Source: Pseudoalteromonas luteoviolacea S2607 (lineage in GTDB: Bacteria; Pseudomonadota; Gammaproteobacteria; Enterobacterales; Alteromonadaceae). Taken from it: DNA of 64,000 nt. The stretch spans positions 124,001 to 188,000 of the forward strand of contig NZ_AUXV01000072.1 of NCBI RefSeq assembly GCF_001625575.1, read 5' to 3'. A program made the translations under genes and the position numbers. Shown piece after piece: positions 43,934 to 53,506 of this stretch. The notes beneath the pieces are model-generated. The model was given only the letters and a program-made list of their open reading frames with translations. It did not search any database and was not told where the DNA came from. Position 1 is the stretch's first letter; every line of letters starts with the position of its first letter.

Positions 43934-44707
43934 TTAATGTCTTAAACCAACTCCTCGCTTTATCAGCGTCAATGCAATCGTAAATAACACTGAAATAAAG
44001 CCGATTAGAACGGTAAAGGCGACGTAAATATCGACGTCAGAGACACCTAAAAAGCCGTATCTAAACGCATTAACCATATAAATAATTGGGTTGATTTGGG
44101 ACACACCTTGCCAAAATTCAGGCAGCAGCTGAATGGAGTAAAACACGCCGCCTAAGTACGTCAGTGGCGTTAAAACAAAGGTAGGGATAATACTAATATC
44201 ATCAAAACTGTTCGCATACACCGCATTGATAAGTCCACCTAAAGCGAACACCGCAGACGTTAACACGACGGTCGCAACTATCACGGCTATATTGTGAATT
44301 TGAATATCCACAAAGAATAAACTCACGATACTCACAATAAGTCCTACGAGCATACCTCGCGCCATGCCGCCGCCCATATAACCAAGTACAATAACGTAGT
44401 TAGGCACCGGTGCGACTAAAAGCTCCTCGATGCTCTTTTGAAACTTAGTAGAATAAAAGCTAGACGCCACATTGGAGTATGAGTTGGTGATCACCGACAT
44501 CATGATAAGGCCCGGCACAATAAACTCCATGTAGCCAAACCCACCCATTTCGCCAATTCGAGAGCCGATAAGGCTGCCGAAAATAATAAAGTACAGCGTC
44601 ATCGTGATAGCAGGTGGGACGAGCGTTTGCACCCAAATACGTAAAAAGCGAATACACTCTTTTATCCAGATACTCTTAAGTGCAACCCGATATTTTAAAA
44701 TACTCAT
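43934..44707 (-). CDS. ABC-2 type transporter permease (YadH-like)
   Basis: A 257-residue inner-membrane protein with about six hydrophobic segments of the ABC-2 permease family, including SSFYSTKFQKSIEELLVAPV and the LTYLGGVFYSIQLLPEFWQG signature loop. It overlaps the ATP-binding gene by four bases, so the two subunits are coupled. The cargo is unknown; E. coli YadGH is the closest analogue by layout. Confidence 0.9.
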   Translation of the reverse strand: MSILKYRVALKSIWIKECIRFLRIWVQTLVPPAITMTLYFIIFGSLIGSRIGEMGGFGYMEFIVPGLIMMSVITNSYSNVASSFYSTKFQKSIEELLVAPVPNYVIVLGYMGGGMARGMLVGLIVSIVSLFFVDIQIHNIAVIVATVVLTSAVFALGGLINAVYANSFDDISIIPTFVLTPLTYLGGVFYSIQLLPEFWQGVSQINPIIYMVNAFRYGFLGVSDVDIYVAFTVLIGFISVLFTIALTLIKRGVGLRH

Positions 44708-45624
44708 TCACTGCGCCCCTGCTCTAATAGACTGACAAAAAGCTCTTCCAATCGATTCGCCTTATTTCTCATACTTAACACCGTATTGCCCTGCTCGCTG
44801 AGCTGAGTAAATACCCCATTCAGCCCTTGTGACTTTTCGACCTCAACTTCAAGGGTGTGGTCGTCAACCAGCGTAAATTGGTAACCATCAAGTGACACAG
44901 GCTTAATCGGCGCCTTTAAATCAAGAACAAAAGTTTCTTTGTCTAATTTGGCCAGAAGCGCTTTTATCGTTGTATGTTCAACAATGGCGCCTTTATCAAT
45001 GATGGCGATATTGCGACACAATAGCTCCGCTTCTTCTAGGTAGTGCGTAGTCAAAATAATCGTCACGCCCTGGCTATTGATTTCGCGCAAAAAGTCCCAC
45101 ATAGAACGTCTTAGTTCTATATCGACACCCGCTGTTGGTTCATCCAAAATCAGCAGTTTTGGTTCATGCATCAGCGCACGTGCGATCATCAGACGGCGCT
45201 TCATACCACCCGATAATGTCCGCGCTTGTTTGTCTTTTTTATCAAACAAACCTAGTTGTTTGAGGTATTTCTCGGCACGCTCATGAGCGGCTTGGCGAGG
45301 TACACCATAGTAACCAGCCTGATTCACCAAAATCTGGTTCAGTGTTTCAAACTGACTAAAGTTAAACTCTTGTGGCACCAGACCAAGCTCAGATTTAGCC
45401 GCTTCGAGTGCGGTATCAATTGAGTGGCCAAATACTTTTACTTCACCATCAGTCTTGTTTACCAGTGAAGCTATCACTCCGATAGTCGTCGATTTCCCAG
45501 CTCCATTTGGGCCTAACAGCGCGAAAAAGTCACCCTGCTCTACTTCTAAATCAATCCCTTTTACCGCTTCGACACCGTTTTTATAGACTTTTTTTAAGCC
45601 TTTTATACTTAATGCAGTTGTCAT
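44704..45624 (-). CDS. ABC transporter ATP-binding protein (YadG-like)
   Basis: The 306 residues show Walker A GPNGAGKSTT, signature LSGGMKRRL, Walker B LLILDEPTAGVD, and the switch His in TTHYLEEAE. A C-terminal extension of about 80 residues is typical of exporter-type ABC subunits. It energises the permease encoded immediately downstream. The operon contains only these two genes. Confidence 0.93.
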   Translation of the reverse strand: MTTALSIKGLKKVYKNGVEAVKGIDLEVEQGDFFALLGPNGAGKSTTIGVIASLVNKTDGEVKVFGHSIDTALEAAKSELGLVPQEFNFSQFETLNQILVNQAGYYGVPRQAAHERAEKYLKQLGLFDKKDKQARTLSGGMKRRLMIARALMHEPKLLILDEPTAGVDIELRRSMWDFLREINSQGVTIILTTHYLEEAELLCRNIAIIDKGAIVEHTTIKALLAKLDKETFVLDLKAPIKPVSLDGYQFTLVDDHTLEVEVEKSQGLNGVFTQLSEQGNTVLSMRNKANRLEELFVSLLEQGRSE

Positions 45625-45667
45625 TTAATTTGGATCCCCAATCCCCTAGATGTGTATTTCACTGTTT

Positions 45668-46285
45668 TTAATCGCCATAACCCCAGCGTTTGGCGAGTGT
45701 GTGTTCAATATTCAAATGGTCTAAAATACGCGCCACCATAAAGTCCACTAAATCTGCGATAGACTGAGGCTGGTGATAAAACCCTGGTGCAGCTGGCATA
45801 ATCGTGACACCTAACTGGCTCAGCTTAAGCATATTTTCCAAATGGATCGGACTAAATGGCGTTTCTCGTGGCACTAAGATGAGCTGTCCTCTTTCTTTGA
45901 TGACCACATCTGCCGCGCGCTCCAATAAATTATCTGAAGCACCCAAAGCAATTGCAGAGACACTGCCGGCACTGCATGGGCAAACAACCATTTTCTTGGG
46001 TGCAGCCGAGCCCGATGCCACAGGACTAAACCAATTATCTTTACCAAATACTTGAATTTGGCCCTCTTTGGCTTTGCAAAGTGCACTTAACTGCTCAGTT
46101 GCTTTGTGTTCATTGCCAGAGAGTTTGACATTAGACTCGGTGTCTAATACTACCCGTGCTGCACTAGATATAAGTACATAAACCTGATAATCAAGTTCAA
46201 CCAGTACTTCTAATAGGCGTAAACCATAAGGTGCACCCGATGCACCGCTAAACGCTAACGTGATGGGATCTTTATATTTTGACAT
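45668..46285 (-). CDS. ubiX: Flavin prenyltransferase UbiX
   Basis: UbiX makes prenylated FMN, the cofactor of the UbiD decarboxylase in ubiquinone synthesis. The 205-residue flavoprotein has FSGASGAPYGLRLLEVL, CPCSAGSVSAIALGASDNLL, and LVPRETPFSPIHLENML. It follows mpl by four bases on the minus strand, a common pairing in gammaproteobacteria. Confidence 0.95.
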   Translation of the reverse strand: MSKYKDPITLAFSGASGAPYGLRLLEVLVELDYQVYVLISSAARVVLDTESNVKLSGNEHKATEQLSALCKAKEGQIQVFGKDNWFSPVASGSAAPKKMVVCPCSAGSVSAIALGASDNLLERAADVVIKERGQLILVPRETPFSPIHLENMLKLSQLGVTIMPAAPGFYHQPQSIADLVDFMVARILDHLNIEHTLAKRWGYGD

Positions 46286-46289
46286 GTGA

Positions 46290-47639
46290 TTATGACATTA
46301 CCTTGTTAAGCTCGGCGATTAAGGTCTCATGTATGCCATTAAATCCGCCGTTGCTCATGATTAATATATGTTGGTTTGGCTTTGCTTGCTTTATGACTTC
46401 GGCCACGATGTCGTCTGTATTTGAAAAACACTGACGCCCCGCTTTCGTCGCAGCATCTTTCAGAGACCAAGATAGACCTTCAGGTTCATAGACGAATGCT
46501 TTGTCAGCTGCCTCGAGTGCATTCATCAACGTCTCCTGATGGACTCCCATTTTCATGGTATTGGAGCGAGGCTCAAGAATCGCAATGATTTCTTCATCGC
46601 CGACTTTGGCTCTTAAACCTGCCAATGTTGTTTCAATCGCTGTAGGGTGATGAGCAAAATCGTCGTACACACGAATATTGGCAATATCCGCTTTTAATTC
46701 CATCCGCCTTTTTGGCGACTTAAAAAGACCTAACGCTTCAACACTGACTTCAACAGGAATGCCAACATGACGGGCTGCGGCAATCGCCATGATGGCATTT
46801 TTTACATTGTGCTCGCCAATAGCCTGCCAATTCACCTCACCAACAACCTTGCCTTCAAGCAGCACTTTAAAGCGGCTACCATCTGGATTGCATAGTTGAT
46901 ACGACCAATCTTTACCTAGCGATTCTTTTTGACTCCAAAAACCGCGTTCCAGTACGTCATTAATTGCACTATCTTGTTCTGGGTAAATAGCTTTGCCTTG
47001 GCCTGGTAAGGTTCTGATCAGATGATGAAATTGGGTTTGAATCGCGTTTAAATCAGCAAAAATATCGGCGTGATCAAATTCAAGGTTATTTAAAATAAGC
47101 GTACGCGGTAAATAGTGAACAAATTTACTGCGCTTATCAAAAAATGCGGTGTCATATTCATCCGCTTCAATCACAAAAAATGGCGTATCGCTCACTCGTG
47201 CTGACACACCAAAGTTTTGAACAATACCACCAATTAAAAATCCAGGCTTTAACCCCGCGTACTCAAGTAGCCAAGCCAACATACTGGCAGTGGTAGTTTT
47301 GCCATGAGTACCTGCCACCGCCAATACCCAAGCATCTTGTAAAACATGATGCTTTAACCATTCAGGCCCCGATGTATAAGGTAGGCCCTTTTCTAATACA
47401 TATTCAACACACGGATTGCCACGACTCATTGCGTTTCCAATAACAACCACGTCTGGCTGAGGCTCCAACTGTACAGGGTCGTAGCCCTGAGTTAGCTCAA
47501 TGCCCAAAGCCTCTAGTTGAGTACTCATTGGTGGATAAACGTTTTGATCTGAGCCGGTTACTTTATGGCCCAAAGATTGCGCAATGGCTGCAATGCCACC
47601 CATAAAGGTGCCGCAGATCCCAAGAATATGAATATGCAT
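46290..47639 (-). CDS. mpl: UDP-MurNAc:L-Ala-gamma-D-Glu-meso-DAP ligase
   Basis: Mpl reattaches recycled murein tripeptide to UDP-MurNAc. The 449-residue Mur-ligase-fold protein begins with MHIHILGICGTFMGGIA and has the P-loop VAGTHGKTTTASML, EADEYDTAFFDKRSKF and YDDFAHHPTAI. These features distinguish Mpl from MurC. It is probably co-transcribed with ubiX. Confidence 0.96.
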   Translation of the reverse strand: MHIHILGICGTFMGGIAAIAQSLGHKVTGSDQNVYPPMSTQLEALGIELTQGYDPVQLEPQPDVVVIGNAMSRGNPCVEYVLEKGLPYTSGPEWLKHHVLQDAWVLAVAGTHGKTTTASMLAWLLEYAGLKPGFLIGGIVQNFGVSARVSDTPFFVIEADEYDTAFFDKRSKFVHYLPRTLILNNLEFDHADIFADLNAIQTQFHHLIRTLPGQGKAIYPEQDSAINDVLERGFWSQKESLGKDWSYQLCNPDGSRFKVLLEGKVVGEVNWQAIGEHNVKNAIMAIAAARHVGIPVEVSVEALGLFKSPKRRMELKADIANIRVYDDFAHHPTAIETTLAGLRAKVGDEEIIAILEPRSNTMKMGVHQETLMNALEAADKAFVYEPEGLSWSLKDAATKAGRQCFSNTDDIVAEVIKQAKPNQHILIMSNGGFNGIHETLIAELNKVMS

Positions 47640-47727
47640 AAGTTCAGCTAGTTATTAAAATTGCTCCTAGGGTAACACACTCCCATGAGCCTAGGCTGAC
47701 TTTGTATGCAAAACAGTTTTGCACAGA

Positions 47728-47758
47728 CAAAAAAATACCAGCCTATGGCTGGTATTTT
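47728..47758. terminator. Terminator downstream of pyrE
   Basis: AAAATACCAGCC and GGCTGGTATTTT form a 12-bp stem with loop TAT. An A run before the stem gives a T tract on the minus strand for rph-pyrE transcripts. Confidence 0.9.
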
Positions 47759-47773
47759 TCTAAATCGGAGTGA

Positions 47774-48418
47774 TTAAGCTACACCGTACTGGTCACGATA
47801 TGCTTTAACGGCATCTAAATGTTCAGACGCACTGCCTTGCTGCTCAAGATAAGTAATTAGGTCAGCCAGTTTTACAATAGAAACCACTTCAGTACCAAAG
47901 TCACGTTCAACTTCTTGGATGGCAGAAAGCTCACCTTTACCCTTTTCTTGGCGATCAAGTGCAATGAGTACACCTGCTAAGTCCGCTTCGTTGGCTTTGA
48001 TTATTTCCATTGACTCACGAATTGCAGTACCTGCCGTGATAACGTCGTCAACCAACATGATGCGGCCGTTAAGCTCAGAGCCGACCAAGTTGCCGCCTTC
48101 ACCGTGCTGCTTTTTCTCTTTACGGTTAAAGCAATAAGGTACATCTTTATCGTGGTGATCTGCTAGTGCTACCGCAGTCGTTGTTGCAATTGGGATACCC
48201 TTGTACGCAGGGCCAAATAGGACGTCGTACTCAATACCGGCATCTTCTAACGCCGCTGCATAAAAGCGGCCTAAACGCGCAAGGTCACGGCCCGTATTAA
48301 ACAAACCCGCATTGAAAAAATAAGGGCTTGTACGGCCAGATTTAAGCGTAAACTCACCAAACTTTAGCACCTGCTTTTCAAGTGCAAACTCAATAAACTC
48401 TTTTTGATACTGTTTCAT
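47774..48418 (-). CDS. pyrE: Orotate phosphoribosyltransferase
   Basis: PyrE makes OMP from orotate and PRPP. The 214-residue protein has GPAYKGIPIAT, the flexible loop region FNRKEKKQHGEGG, and the PRPP-binding motif IMLVDDVITAGTAIRES. It follows rph by 16 bases, the same rph-pyrE operon as in E. coli. No obvious attenuator was found in that short gap. Confidence 0.97.
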   Translation of the reverse strand: MKQYQKEFIEFALEKQVLKFGEFTLKSGRTSPYFFNAGLFNTGRDLARLGRFYAAALEDAGIEYDVLFGPAYKGIPIATTTAVALADHHDKDVPYCFNRKEKKQHGEGGNLVGSELNGRIMLVDDVITAGTAIRESMEIIKANEADLAGVLIALDRQEKGKGELSAIQEVERDFGTEVVSIVKLADLITYLEQQGSASEHLDAVKAYRDQYGVA

Positions 48419-48434
48419 AACTAACCTTTTATGT

Positions 48435-49148
48435 TTACGCTAAAGCTTGTTTTTGAATATCGATGATTTCACGAATAGAATGCTTAGCCAGTGCTAGCAA
48501 CTCATCAAGTTCTTCAAAAGAAAACGGTTCGCCCTCAGCAGTACCCTGTACTTCAATTAGCTTACCCGTTTCAGTCATGATCACGTTCATATCGGTCTCA
48601 GCTTCTGAGTCTTCAAGGTACTCTAAGTCACTGATCGCTTCGCCGTTGTATACACCAACTGAGATTGCCGCAATCATAAACTTAAGCGGGTTTGCATTGA
48701 TCATACCTTTTGCACGCATGTGTGTAAGAGCATCAACAAGTGCAACACAAGCGCCACTAATTGATGCTGTACGTGTACCGCCATCAGCTTGTAAAACATC
48801 GCAATCAATCGTGATTGTGTTTTCGCCAAGTGCAGATAAGTCAACCGCAGCGCGTAAAGCTCGTGCGATTAGACGTTGAATTTCCATTGTACGGCCGCCT
48901 TGCTTGCCTTTCGCAGCTTCTCGACCATTACGTGTATGAGTAGAGCGAGGAAGCATACCATATTCTGCGGTGATCCAACCTTTACCCTGTCCTTTCATAA
49001 AACGCGGTACACCCGCTTCCACTGTTGCTGTACACAACACTTTAGTATTACCAAACTCTACAAGCACCGAGCCTTCGGCGTGCATTGTATAGTTACGGGT
49101 AAATGTTACAGGTCTAATCTGATTCGCAGTTCTTTCGCTTGGACGCAT
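48435..49148 (-). CDS. rph: Ribonuclease PH
   Basis: RNase PH trims tRNA 3' ends by phosphorolysis. The 237-residue protein has MRPSERTANQIRPVTFTRNY, GWITAEYGMLPRSTHTRN, GKQGGRTMEIQRLIARALRA and DCDVLQADGGTRTASI. Unlike the E. coli K-12 allele it is intact to the C-terminus. ATG 49148 follows AGGGGAACGTGG; the frame from 49178 adds ten unsupported residues. It is divergent from yicC. Confidence 0.97.
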   Translation of the reverse strand: MRPSERTANQIRPVTFTRNYTMHAEGSVLVEFGNTKVLCTATVEAGVPRFMKGQGKGWITAEYGMLPRSTHTRNGREAAKGKQGGRTMEIQRLIARALRAAVDLSALGENTITIDCDVLQADGGTRTASISGACVALVDALTHMRAKGMINANPLKFMIAAISVGVYNGEAISDLEYLEDSEAETDMNVIMTETGKLIEVQGTAEGEPFSFEELDELLALAKHSIREIIDIQKQALA

Positions 49149-49301
49149 CCACGTTCCCCTATCATCAAAGTTTCGCAATATTATAAAGGGATCCTTTGCG
49201 CTATGCCACGCAATACCAAAAGAAATCTTAGCTTTAGCTACCGAGCAGCGTTTTTATTAGGCTATAATGGCCACGCTAACTTAATTAAATAGGAACTTTA
49301 T

Positions 49302-50162
49302 ATGATCCATAGTATGACCGCCTACGCTCGAAAAGAGGTGAAAGGAGATTGGGGCACTGGGGTTTGGGAGATCCGCTCAGTCAATCAACGCTATCTTGAA
49401 ACGTTTATCCGCGCACCGGAACAATTTAGGGCACTAGAGCCAGTAGTACGTGAACGCCTTCGTAAACAACTACAACGAGGCAAAGTTGAGGTCTATTTAA
49501 AGTTTGCAGCAAACCCTGCGCACGTTGGTCAAATGTCAATTAATGAAACCTTGGCAAAGCAACTGATTGATAACGCAAAGTGGGTTCAATCACACAGTGG
49601 CGGCGACATCAACCCCGCTGACATTTTACGCTGGCCAGGCGTAATGGAAGCAGAAGAAGTCGATTTAGACGAAGTAAATGGCGCGCTGCTTGAAGGTTTC
49701 AATGAATTAGTCACCGACTTTAAAGCGGCAAGAGCCAGCGAAGGTGCCAACCTTGAAACCATGATCACAACCCGTTTAGATGCGATTTTAGAGCAAGTTG
49801 CTGTGGTTGAAGGTCATATGCCAGAAGTCGCAAAATGGCAGCGTGATAAACTCACTCAAAAACTTGAAGAGCTACAGGCCGAAATCGATGAATCTCGCCT
49901 TGAGCAAGAACTTATTTATCTTGCACAAAAGCAAGATGTTGCCGAAGAGCTGGACCGTTTAAAGTCGCACGTTAAAGAAACCCATAAAATCCTCAAAAAG
50001 GGCGGCGCATGCGGCCGCCGCTTAGACTTTATGATGCAAGAGTTTAACCGCGAGTCAAACACCCTAGCGTCTAAGTCTATTAACTCTGAGATCACCAACG
50101 CAGCCGTCGAGCTTAAAGTCTTGATAGAGCAAATGCGTGAGCAAATTCAGAATATTGAATAA
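49302..50162 (+). CDS. yicC: YicC-family endoribonuclease
   Basis: The 286-residue protein opens with the family signature MIHSMTAYARKE and has IRSVNQRYLETFIRAPE and a C-terminal DUF1732 domain with HVKETHKILKKGGACGRRLD and FNRESNTLASKS. YicC proteins form ring-shaped RNases; E. coli YicC acts on the sRNA RyhB. Divergence from rph is conserved. TAGGAA precedes the ATG. Confidence 0.94.
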   Translation: MIHSMTAYARKEVKGDWGTGVWEIRSVNQRYLETFIRAPEQFRALEPVVRERLRKQLQRGKVEVYLKFAANPAHVGQMSINETLAKQLIDNAKWVQSHSGGDINPADILRWPGVMEAEEVDLDEVNGALLEGFNELVTDFKAARASEGANLETMITTRLDAILEQVAVVEGHMPEVAKWQRDKLTQKLEELQAEIDESRLEQELIYLAQKQDVAEELDRLKSHVKETHKILKKGGACGRRLDFMMQEFNRESNTLASKSINSEITNAAVELKVLIEQMREQIQNIE

Positions 50163-50202
50163 AAGCCTACCAAGGCTTTAAAAAGCTCATATGCAGCTGA
50201 AG

Positions 50203-50233
50203 AAACCTCGCTACTAATGCGGGGTTTTGTTTT
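50203..50233 (+). terminator. Terminator of yicC
   Basis: AAACCTCGC and GCGGGGTTT pair with one G-U and a 7-base loop, followed by TGTTTTT. A weaker AAAGCC/GGCTTT hairpin lies at 50163-50180. Confidence 0.75.
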
Positions 50234-50328
50234 TATGACACTGTGTTTTTTATTTCTGTTTCATCCACTTCTCGAGCACAGATGATTAGAATTACTAAAC
50301 TAACTCGTCAATAAACTCGCCCAAATTG

Positions 50329-50523
50329 ATGAAGAACAACCAAGCAAAACTTCCGGTAGTAATTAATAACCAAGTATTTAAGATCGAGCTCAACCTAAGT
50401 GACCGTTACGCGGCCCGTAAAATGGGAAGAAGCAAAAGACATGAGTCTTTTACTCCTTCCTGTTACCTAACAAACAACTTTAAAGCTGATTTGTGTTGTT
50501 TTGAGCGATTGCCACATCAGTAG
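50329..50523 (+). CDS. Doubtful small ORF or gene remnant
   Basis: A 64-codon frame whose first 40 residues (including KLPVVINNQVFKIELNL and SDRYAARKMGRSKRHE) look protein-like, after which it becomes Cys-rich and runs into the 3' end of the convergent PLC-X gene. No ribosome binding site is seen and no family is recognised. It may be the remains of a longer gene cut by the arrival of the PLC-X gene, or chance. Confidence 0.25.
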   Translation: MKNNQAKLPVVINNQVFKIELNLSDRYAARKMGRSKRHESFTPSCYLTNNFKADLCCFERLPHQ

Positions 50524-52234
50524 CTCGGGCGTACTCCACATAATCCACATAAAGCAGGTTTACTATCTTTCCGTATTGGTTTTTTACGGGTAGCTCTACC
50601 ATTGCGCTTCCTAATGCCCGATTAGCTTCTTTGGAAATCGGCCATACCGCGGTTGGTGGGGTAAGTGTCCATGAGAGTAAAAATAGGTCACAAGGGACAC
50701 TTGGGTCTTTCTTGCATTGGCCAGTAAATTCCTCAAATTTCTTGAACTGATCTTGCTTCATCGTACTAAAACTAATGGTATCAGAATACTCATCAAATAC
50801 GGTGAGATCGGCTTTAGCAACAGAGCTAGAGTCCCAATCTTTGTAAACCCAAAAGCCTTGCTGTGGCTGATTAATCGATAAATCATTACCAATGGCGACC
50901 ATCATGGCTGTGCCGTCGTTAACGTAGTCATTTAGCGTGCCTTCAGCCAAACGCTTACCTTCAGGTTTAGATTTAACCATCCACGCACCAATTGCATCTT
51001 CAACTTGTTGACGAAATGCTGGGTAGTTATCGCTATTGATGCCATCAAAGTGAGAAAACTTAAGTATGGCAAGCTCTTTATGACCTTGCTCACAGTAGGA
51101 GCGAATGTCGGAAAGGACTTCTGATAGGTCTGGTCCGGTAATTGGGCCGTGATAAATAACAAACTTACTCCCTGTCCATTTAGGGCGCAAATCGAAGTAC
51201 CTAACCCCAGCTTCTAATTGGCCTTTAATTGATAAGTCTTGCGTTTTGCCAAATACAGCCAATCCACCTTTATACATACCGGAATCGTGCGAAGCTGGTA
51301 GGGCTAATTCAGATATGCTTTTGTTACCCAGCTCGCTTAATCGATCTTGCATCCATGATGCTCGGTTTGTAAGTATGGACGTGGAATACCACAATCCGTA
51401 TAAAATTGTTTCTGAAGGGTGCACTTGTACTGCGGTGTTATTGGCAATGCCAACAGAAGGGCGTTGACCATCATCAAATTCAACAGCATCACTTTGCCAA
51501 TCAATTTGAGTGCCACTAATTTGGCCTTTGCGCTGATACAGTGTTCCGCCTTGACTCCACACAGCAATCACTGTTTCATCGTCGGTCAATGCAACACTTG
51601 GCGCTGTCCCAGAGCCGAATTCATGACTGCTTCCAAAATCAATTTTGCTGCCATTTACGCGACCAACGTGATACCAGACTTTTGACTTGCTTTGTGACTG
51701 ATGTACCTCAACCACATAACCATTATTATTCAGGGCGACCTGAGGCACAGAACCTGAATCGTATTCGTGGCTAGAATGCCAGTCAACTTTGCTACCGTTA
51801 ACCTGCCCCACATGATAGTAAAGGCCGTTGCTAAAAGGGCTTTGCGTTTTATGAACTTCTACAACAATGCCATCGTCATTAACCGCAACATTGGGTTCAA
51901 TACCACTATCGTATTTGTGGGAACTATGCCAGCTTACACCGTTTGAGGATACATCCCCCACATGATAATACAGCGAAGAGCCTGCTTGATTTTTATGAAC
52001 TTCTACTGCAACACCGCGGTTGTTCATTGCGACAGCAGGCGTATTGCCATCATCGTAATGGTGACTTGCCTCCCAGTTTACAGTCGCTTTATTCAAGTTG
52101 CCAAAGCGATAGTAAAGTTTAAAGCCTTCTTCGTTCTTGTGTACCTCAAGTACTTGACCTGAAGTATTGATTGCTACGTTGGGAATACTGCCTGTGTCGT
52201 ATTGTTCTGCTAGTCCAAAAAATACATCCTTCAT
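50480..52234 (-). CDS. Beta-propeller-like repeats fused to a PI-PLC X domain
   Basis: A 584-residue protein in two parts. Residues 12-295 are six repeats of about 48 residues, starting at Y12, Y60, Y108, Y158, F206 and F253, each with (Y/F)(D/G)xG and mostly VxVH blocks, probably a six-bladed propeller. Residues 300-580 are a phosphatidylinositol-specific PLC X domain with catalytic-type H316 (LPASHDSGMY), RYFDLRPKW and H362 (IYHGP). No signal peptide is visible. ATG 52234 follows GAGGA eight bases upstream. The gene is isolated and looks accessory; its target (phosphoinositide or other glycerophospholipid) is unknown. Confidence 0.8.
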   Translation of the reverse strand: MKDVFFGLAEQYDTGSIPNVAINTSGQVLEVHKNEEGFKLYYRFGNLNKATVNWEASHHYDDGNTPAVAMNNRGVAVEVHKNQAGSSLYYHVGDVSSNGVSWHSSHKYDSGIEPNVAVNDDGIVVEVHKTQSPFSNGLYYHVGQVNGSKVDWHSSHEYDSGSVPQVALNNNGYVVEVHQSQSKSKVWYHVGRVNGSKIDFGSSHEFGSGTAPSVALTDDETVIAVWSQGGTLYQRKGQISGTQIDWQSDAVEFDDGQRPSVGIANNTAVQVHPSETILYGLWYSTSILTNRASWMQDRLSELGNKSISELALPASHDSGMYKGGLAVFGKTQDLSIKGQLEAGVRYFDLRPKWTGSKFVIYHGPITGPDLSEVLSDIRSYCEQGHKELAILKFSHFDGINSDNYPAFRQQVEDAIGAWMVKSKPEGKRLAEGTLNDYVNDGTAMMVAIGNDLSINQPQQGFWVYKDWDSSSVAKADLTVFDEYSDTISFSTMKQDQFKKFEEFTGQCKKDPSVPCDLFLLSWTLTPPTAVWPISKEANRALGSAMVELPVKNQYGKIVNLLYVDYVEYARATDVAIAQNNTNQL

Positions 52235-52682
52235 CGGTTTATTCCTCATGTTTACCGTTCATTGAGTAATGGCAGGTTAGAAGAATCCCGATTGGCTTGG
52301 TATTACATGATATTACGACCACTGCATTCCTGAAGATTACGGAGTTATGCCCAATATAAATAGGGACGCGGATCTCAGAGTAAAAGTAATAGCAATTTAA
52401 TGCCTGTTTAGTTTAAGCGCACTTTATGATTTGACCATATAACTCTCATCAGCCTGTGTTCCTTCAAATGTGAATTGCCCCCTCAAAGCTCTGCTACTTC
52501 TTTTTTATTAACAAGTAAAAGCAAAAAAGCGCACTACTTATAATAAGTATTGAATCTTACGCCTATTTTTATTAATACTTTTATAAAATGCTAATTTTAA
52601 AGGGGTTTTGTTAAAAATTAGTTGATGAAAATAATGTCTATTGATATGTTACGCTGACGGATTAAGGAAGAGGTAACAAGGT
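52235..52682. other. Intergenic region between PLC-X gene and XRE cassette
   Basis: This 448-bp AT-rich divergent interval contains a perfect 15-bp palindrome, TACTTATAATAAGTA, at 52535-52549 and a related AATACTTTTATAA at 52573-52585. A possible promoter, TTGTTA (52610-52615) with TAATGT (52634-52639) at an 18-base spacing, precedes the XRE gene. The palindrome is a candidate operator for the XRE protein. Confidence 0.4.
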
Positions 52683-52970
52683 GTGTTAGGTAGCACTAGA
52701 AGGATCAAAACAGAGAATTTTCGCGTTTATGTGCAGCGCTCTATGCGACAGTTACGCAGAGAAAAAAAGTGGACTCAGGAACAGTTGGGCAGAAAGCTCG
52801 GTGTCGATCAGGCAACCATCAGTAATTATGAATCCGGTAAAACGGATATGACCTTTACTCAGTTGTTTGAGCTATTTCTAATATTTGGCAAGGATTTAAG
52901 CAGTGTGTTTGATTTTAAGTCTTCGACCTCAACGGATTCAACACAAAAGCAGCAGGAAAGAGAGCAATAG
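52683..52970 (+). CDS. XRE-family transcriptional regulator
   Basis: A 95-residue protein whose residues about 15-75 form a Cro/C1-type helix-turn-helix (MRQLRREKKWTQEQLGRKLG then VDQATISNYESGKTDMTFTQ). The tail is polar and short, so there is no ligand or peptidase domain. It begins with GTG behind AGAGG and ends two bases before the ATG of the membrane-protein gene. It is the first gene of a three-gene cassette ending in a double-glycine peptide and is likely its regulator. Confidence 0.88.
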   Translation: MLGSTRRIKTENFRVYVQRSMRQLRREKKWTQEQLGRKLGVDQATISNYESGKTDMTFTQLFELFLIFGKDLSSVFDFKSSTSTDSTQKQQEREQ

Positions 52971-52972
52971 CG

Positions 52973-53506
52973 ATGTACGATATTCATTCAATTTTTGACC
53001 ATATATTTCCATTGGTTGTCTCATTTAGTTTGTTATTGAGCTGGAAAATAGCGACAGCAAGATGGTTCACTTTTTGCTATTTAACTTTTATCGTTGTCAA
53101 CTTGGCAATGTTTCAAATAACTGTGAACTGGAATACTCACTTTTACATTTTTGAAGCATTCATGGCTATTGTATTTACATTTCCAATCATTTACCGTAGA
53201 AACTTGGCGTTGCTTATTTACAATAAAACCAACATCAGCTTTTATTTAGAAATCTATAAAAAGCAAAGATTAACGGTACAAGAATGTACGATAATACTCT
53301 TAGTTGGAATATCTGTGTTCGTTAACTTGATTACTTGGATTGAAGTACTGGCCTATAAATACTATTGGATTGATAACGCCTATATAAAGCTGTACGTACG
53401 AGATAACACTATATTATTGACCAAGCTTGTCTTGTGTGGGTGCTTTTTAACTTATGCAAAACAGGCTAATTCTAGGGAATTGAATTATGAAATCACTGAA
53501 AACTGA
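52973..53506 (+). CDS. Multispanning membrane protein of unknown family
   Basis: The 177 residues contain about five hydrophobic helices (about 10-25, 30-51, 57-75, 106-130 and 145-163). A basic linker between helices 3 and 4 (YKKQRL) and a polar C-terminus (SRELNYEITEN) are also visible. No catalytic motif, such as a CAAX protease or AgrB-like Cys/His pair in a recognisable setting, was found. It is sandwiched between the XRE gene (2-base gap) and the small peptide gene, which starts inside its last seven codons. A role in sensing, immunity or export of the peptide is inferred from this arrangement only. Confidence 0.75.
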   Translation: MYDIHSIFDHIFPLVVSFSLLLSWKIATARWFTFCYLTFIVVNLAMFQITVNWNTHFYIFEAFMAIVFTFPIIYRRNLALLIYNKTNISFYLEIYKKQRLTVQECTIILLVGISVFVNLITWIEVLAYKYYWIDNAYIKLYVRDNTILLTKLVLCGCFLTYAKQANSRELNYEITEN

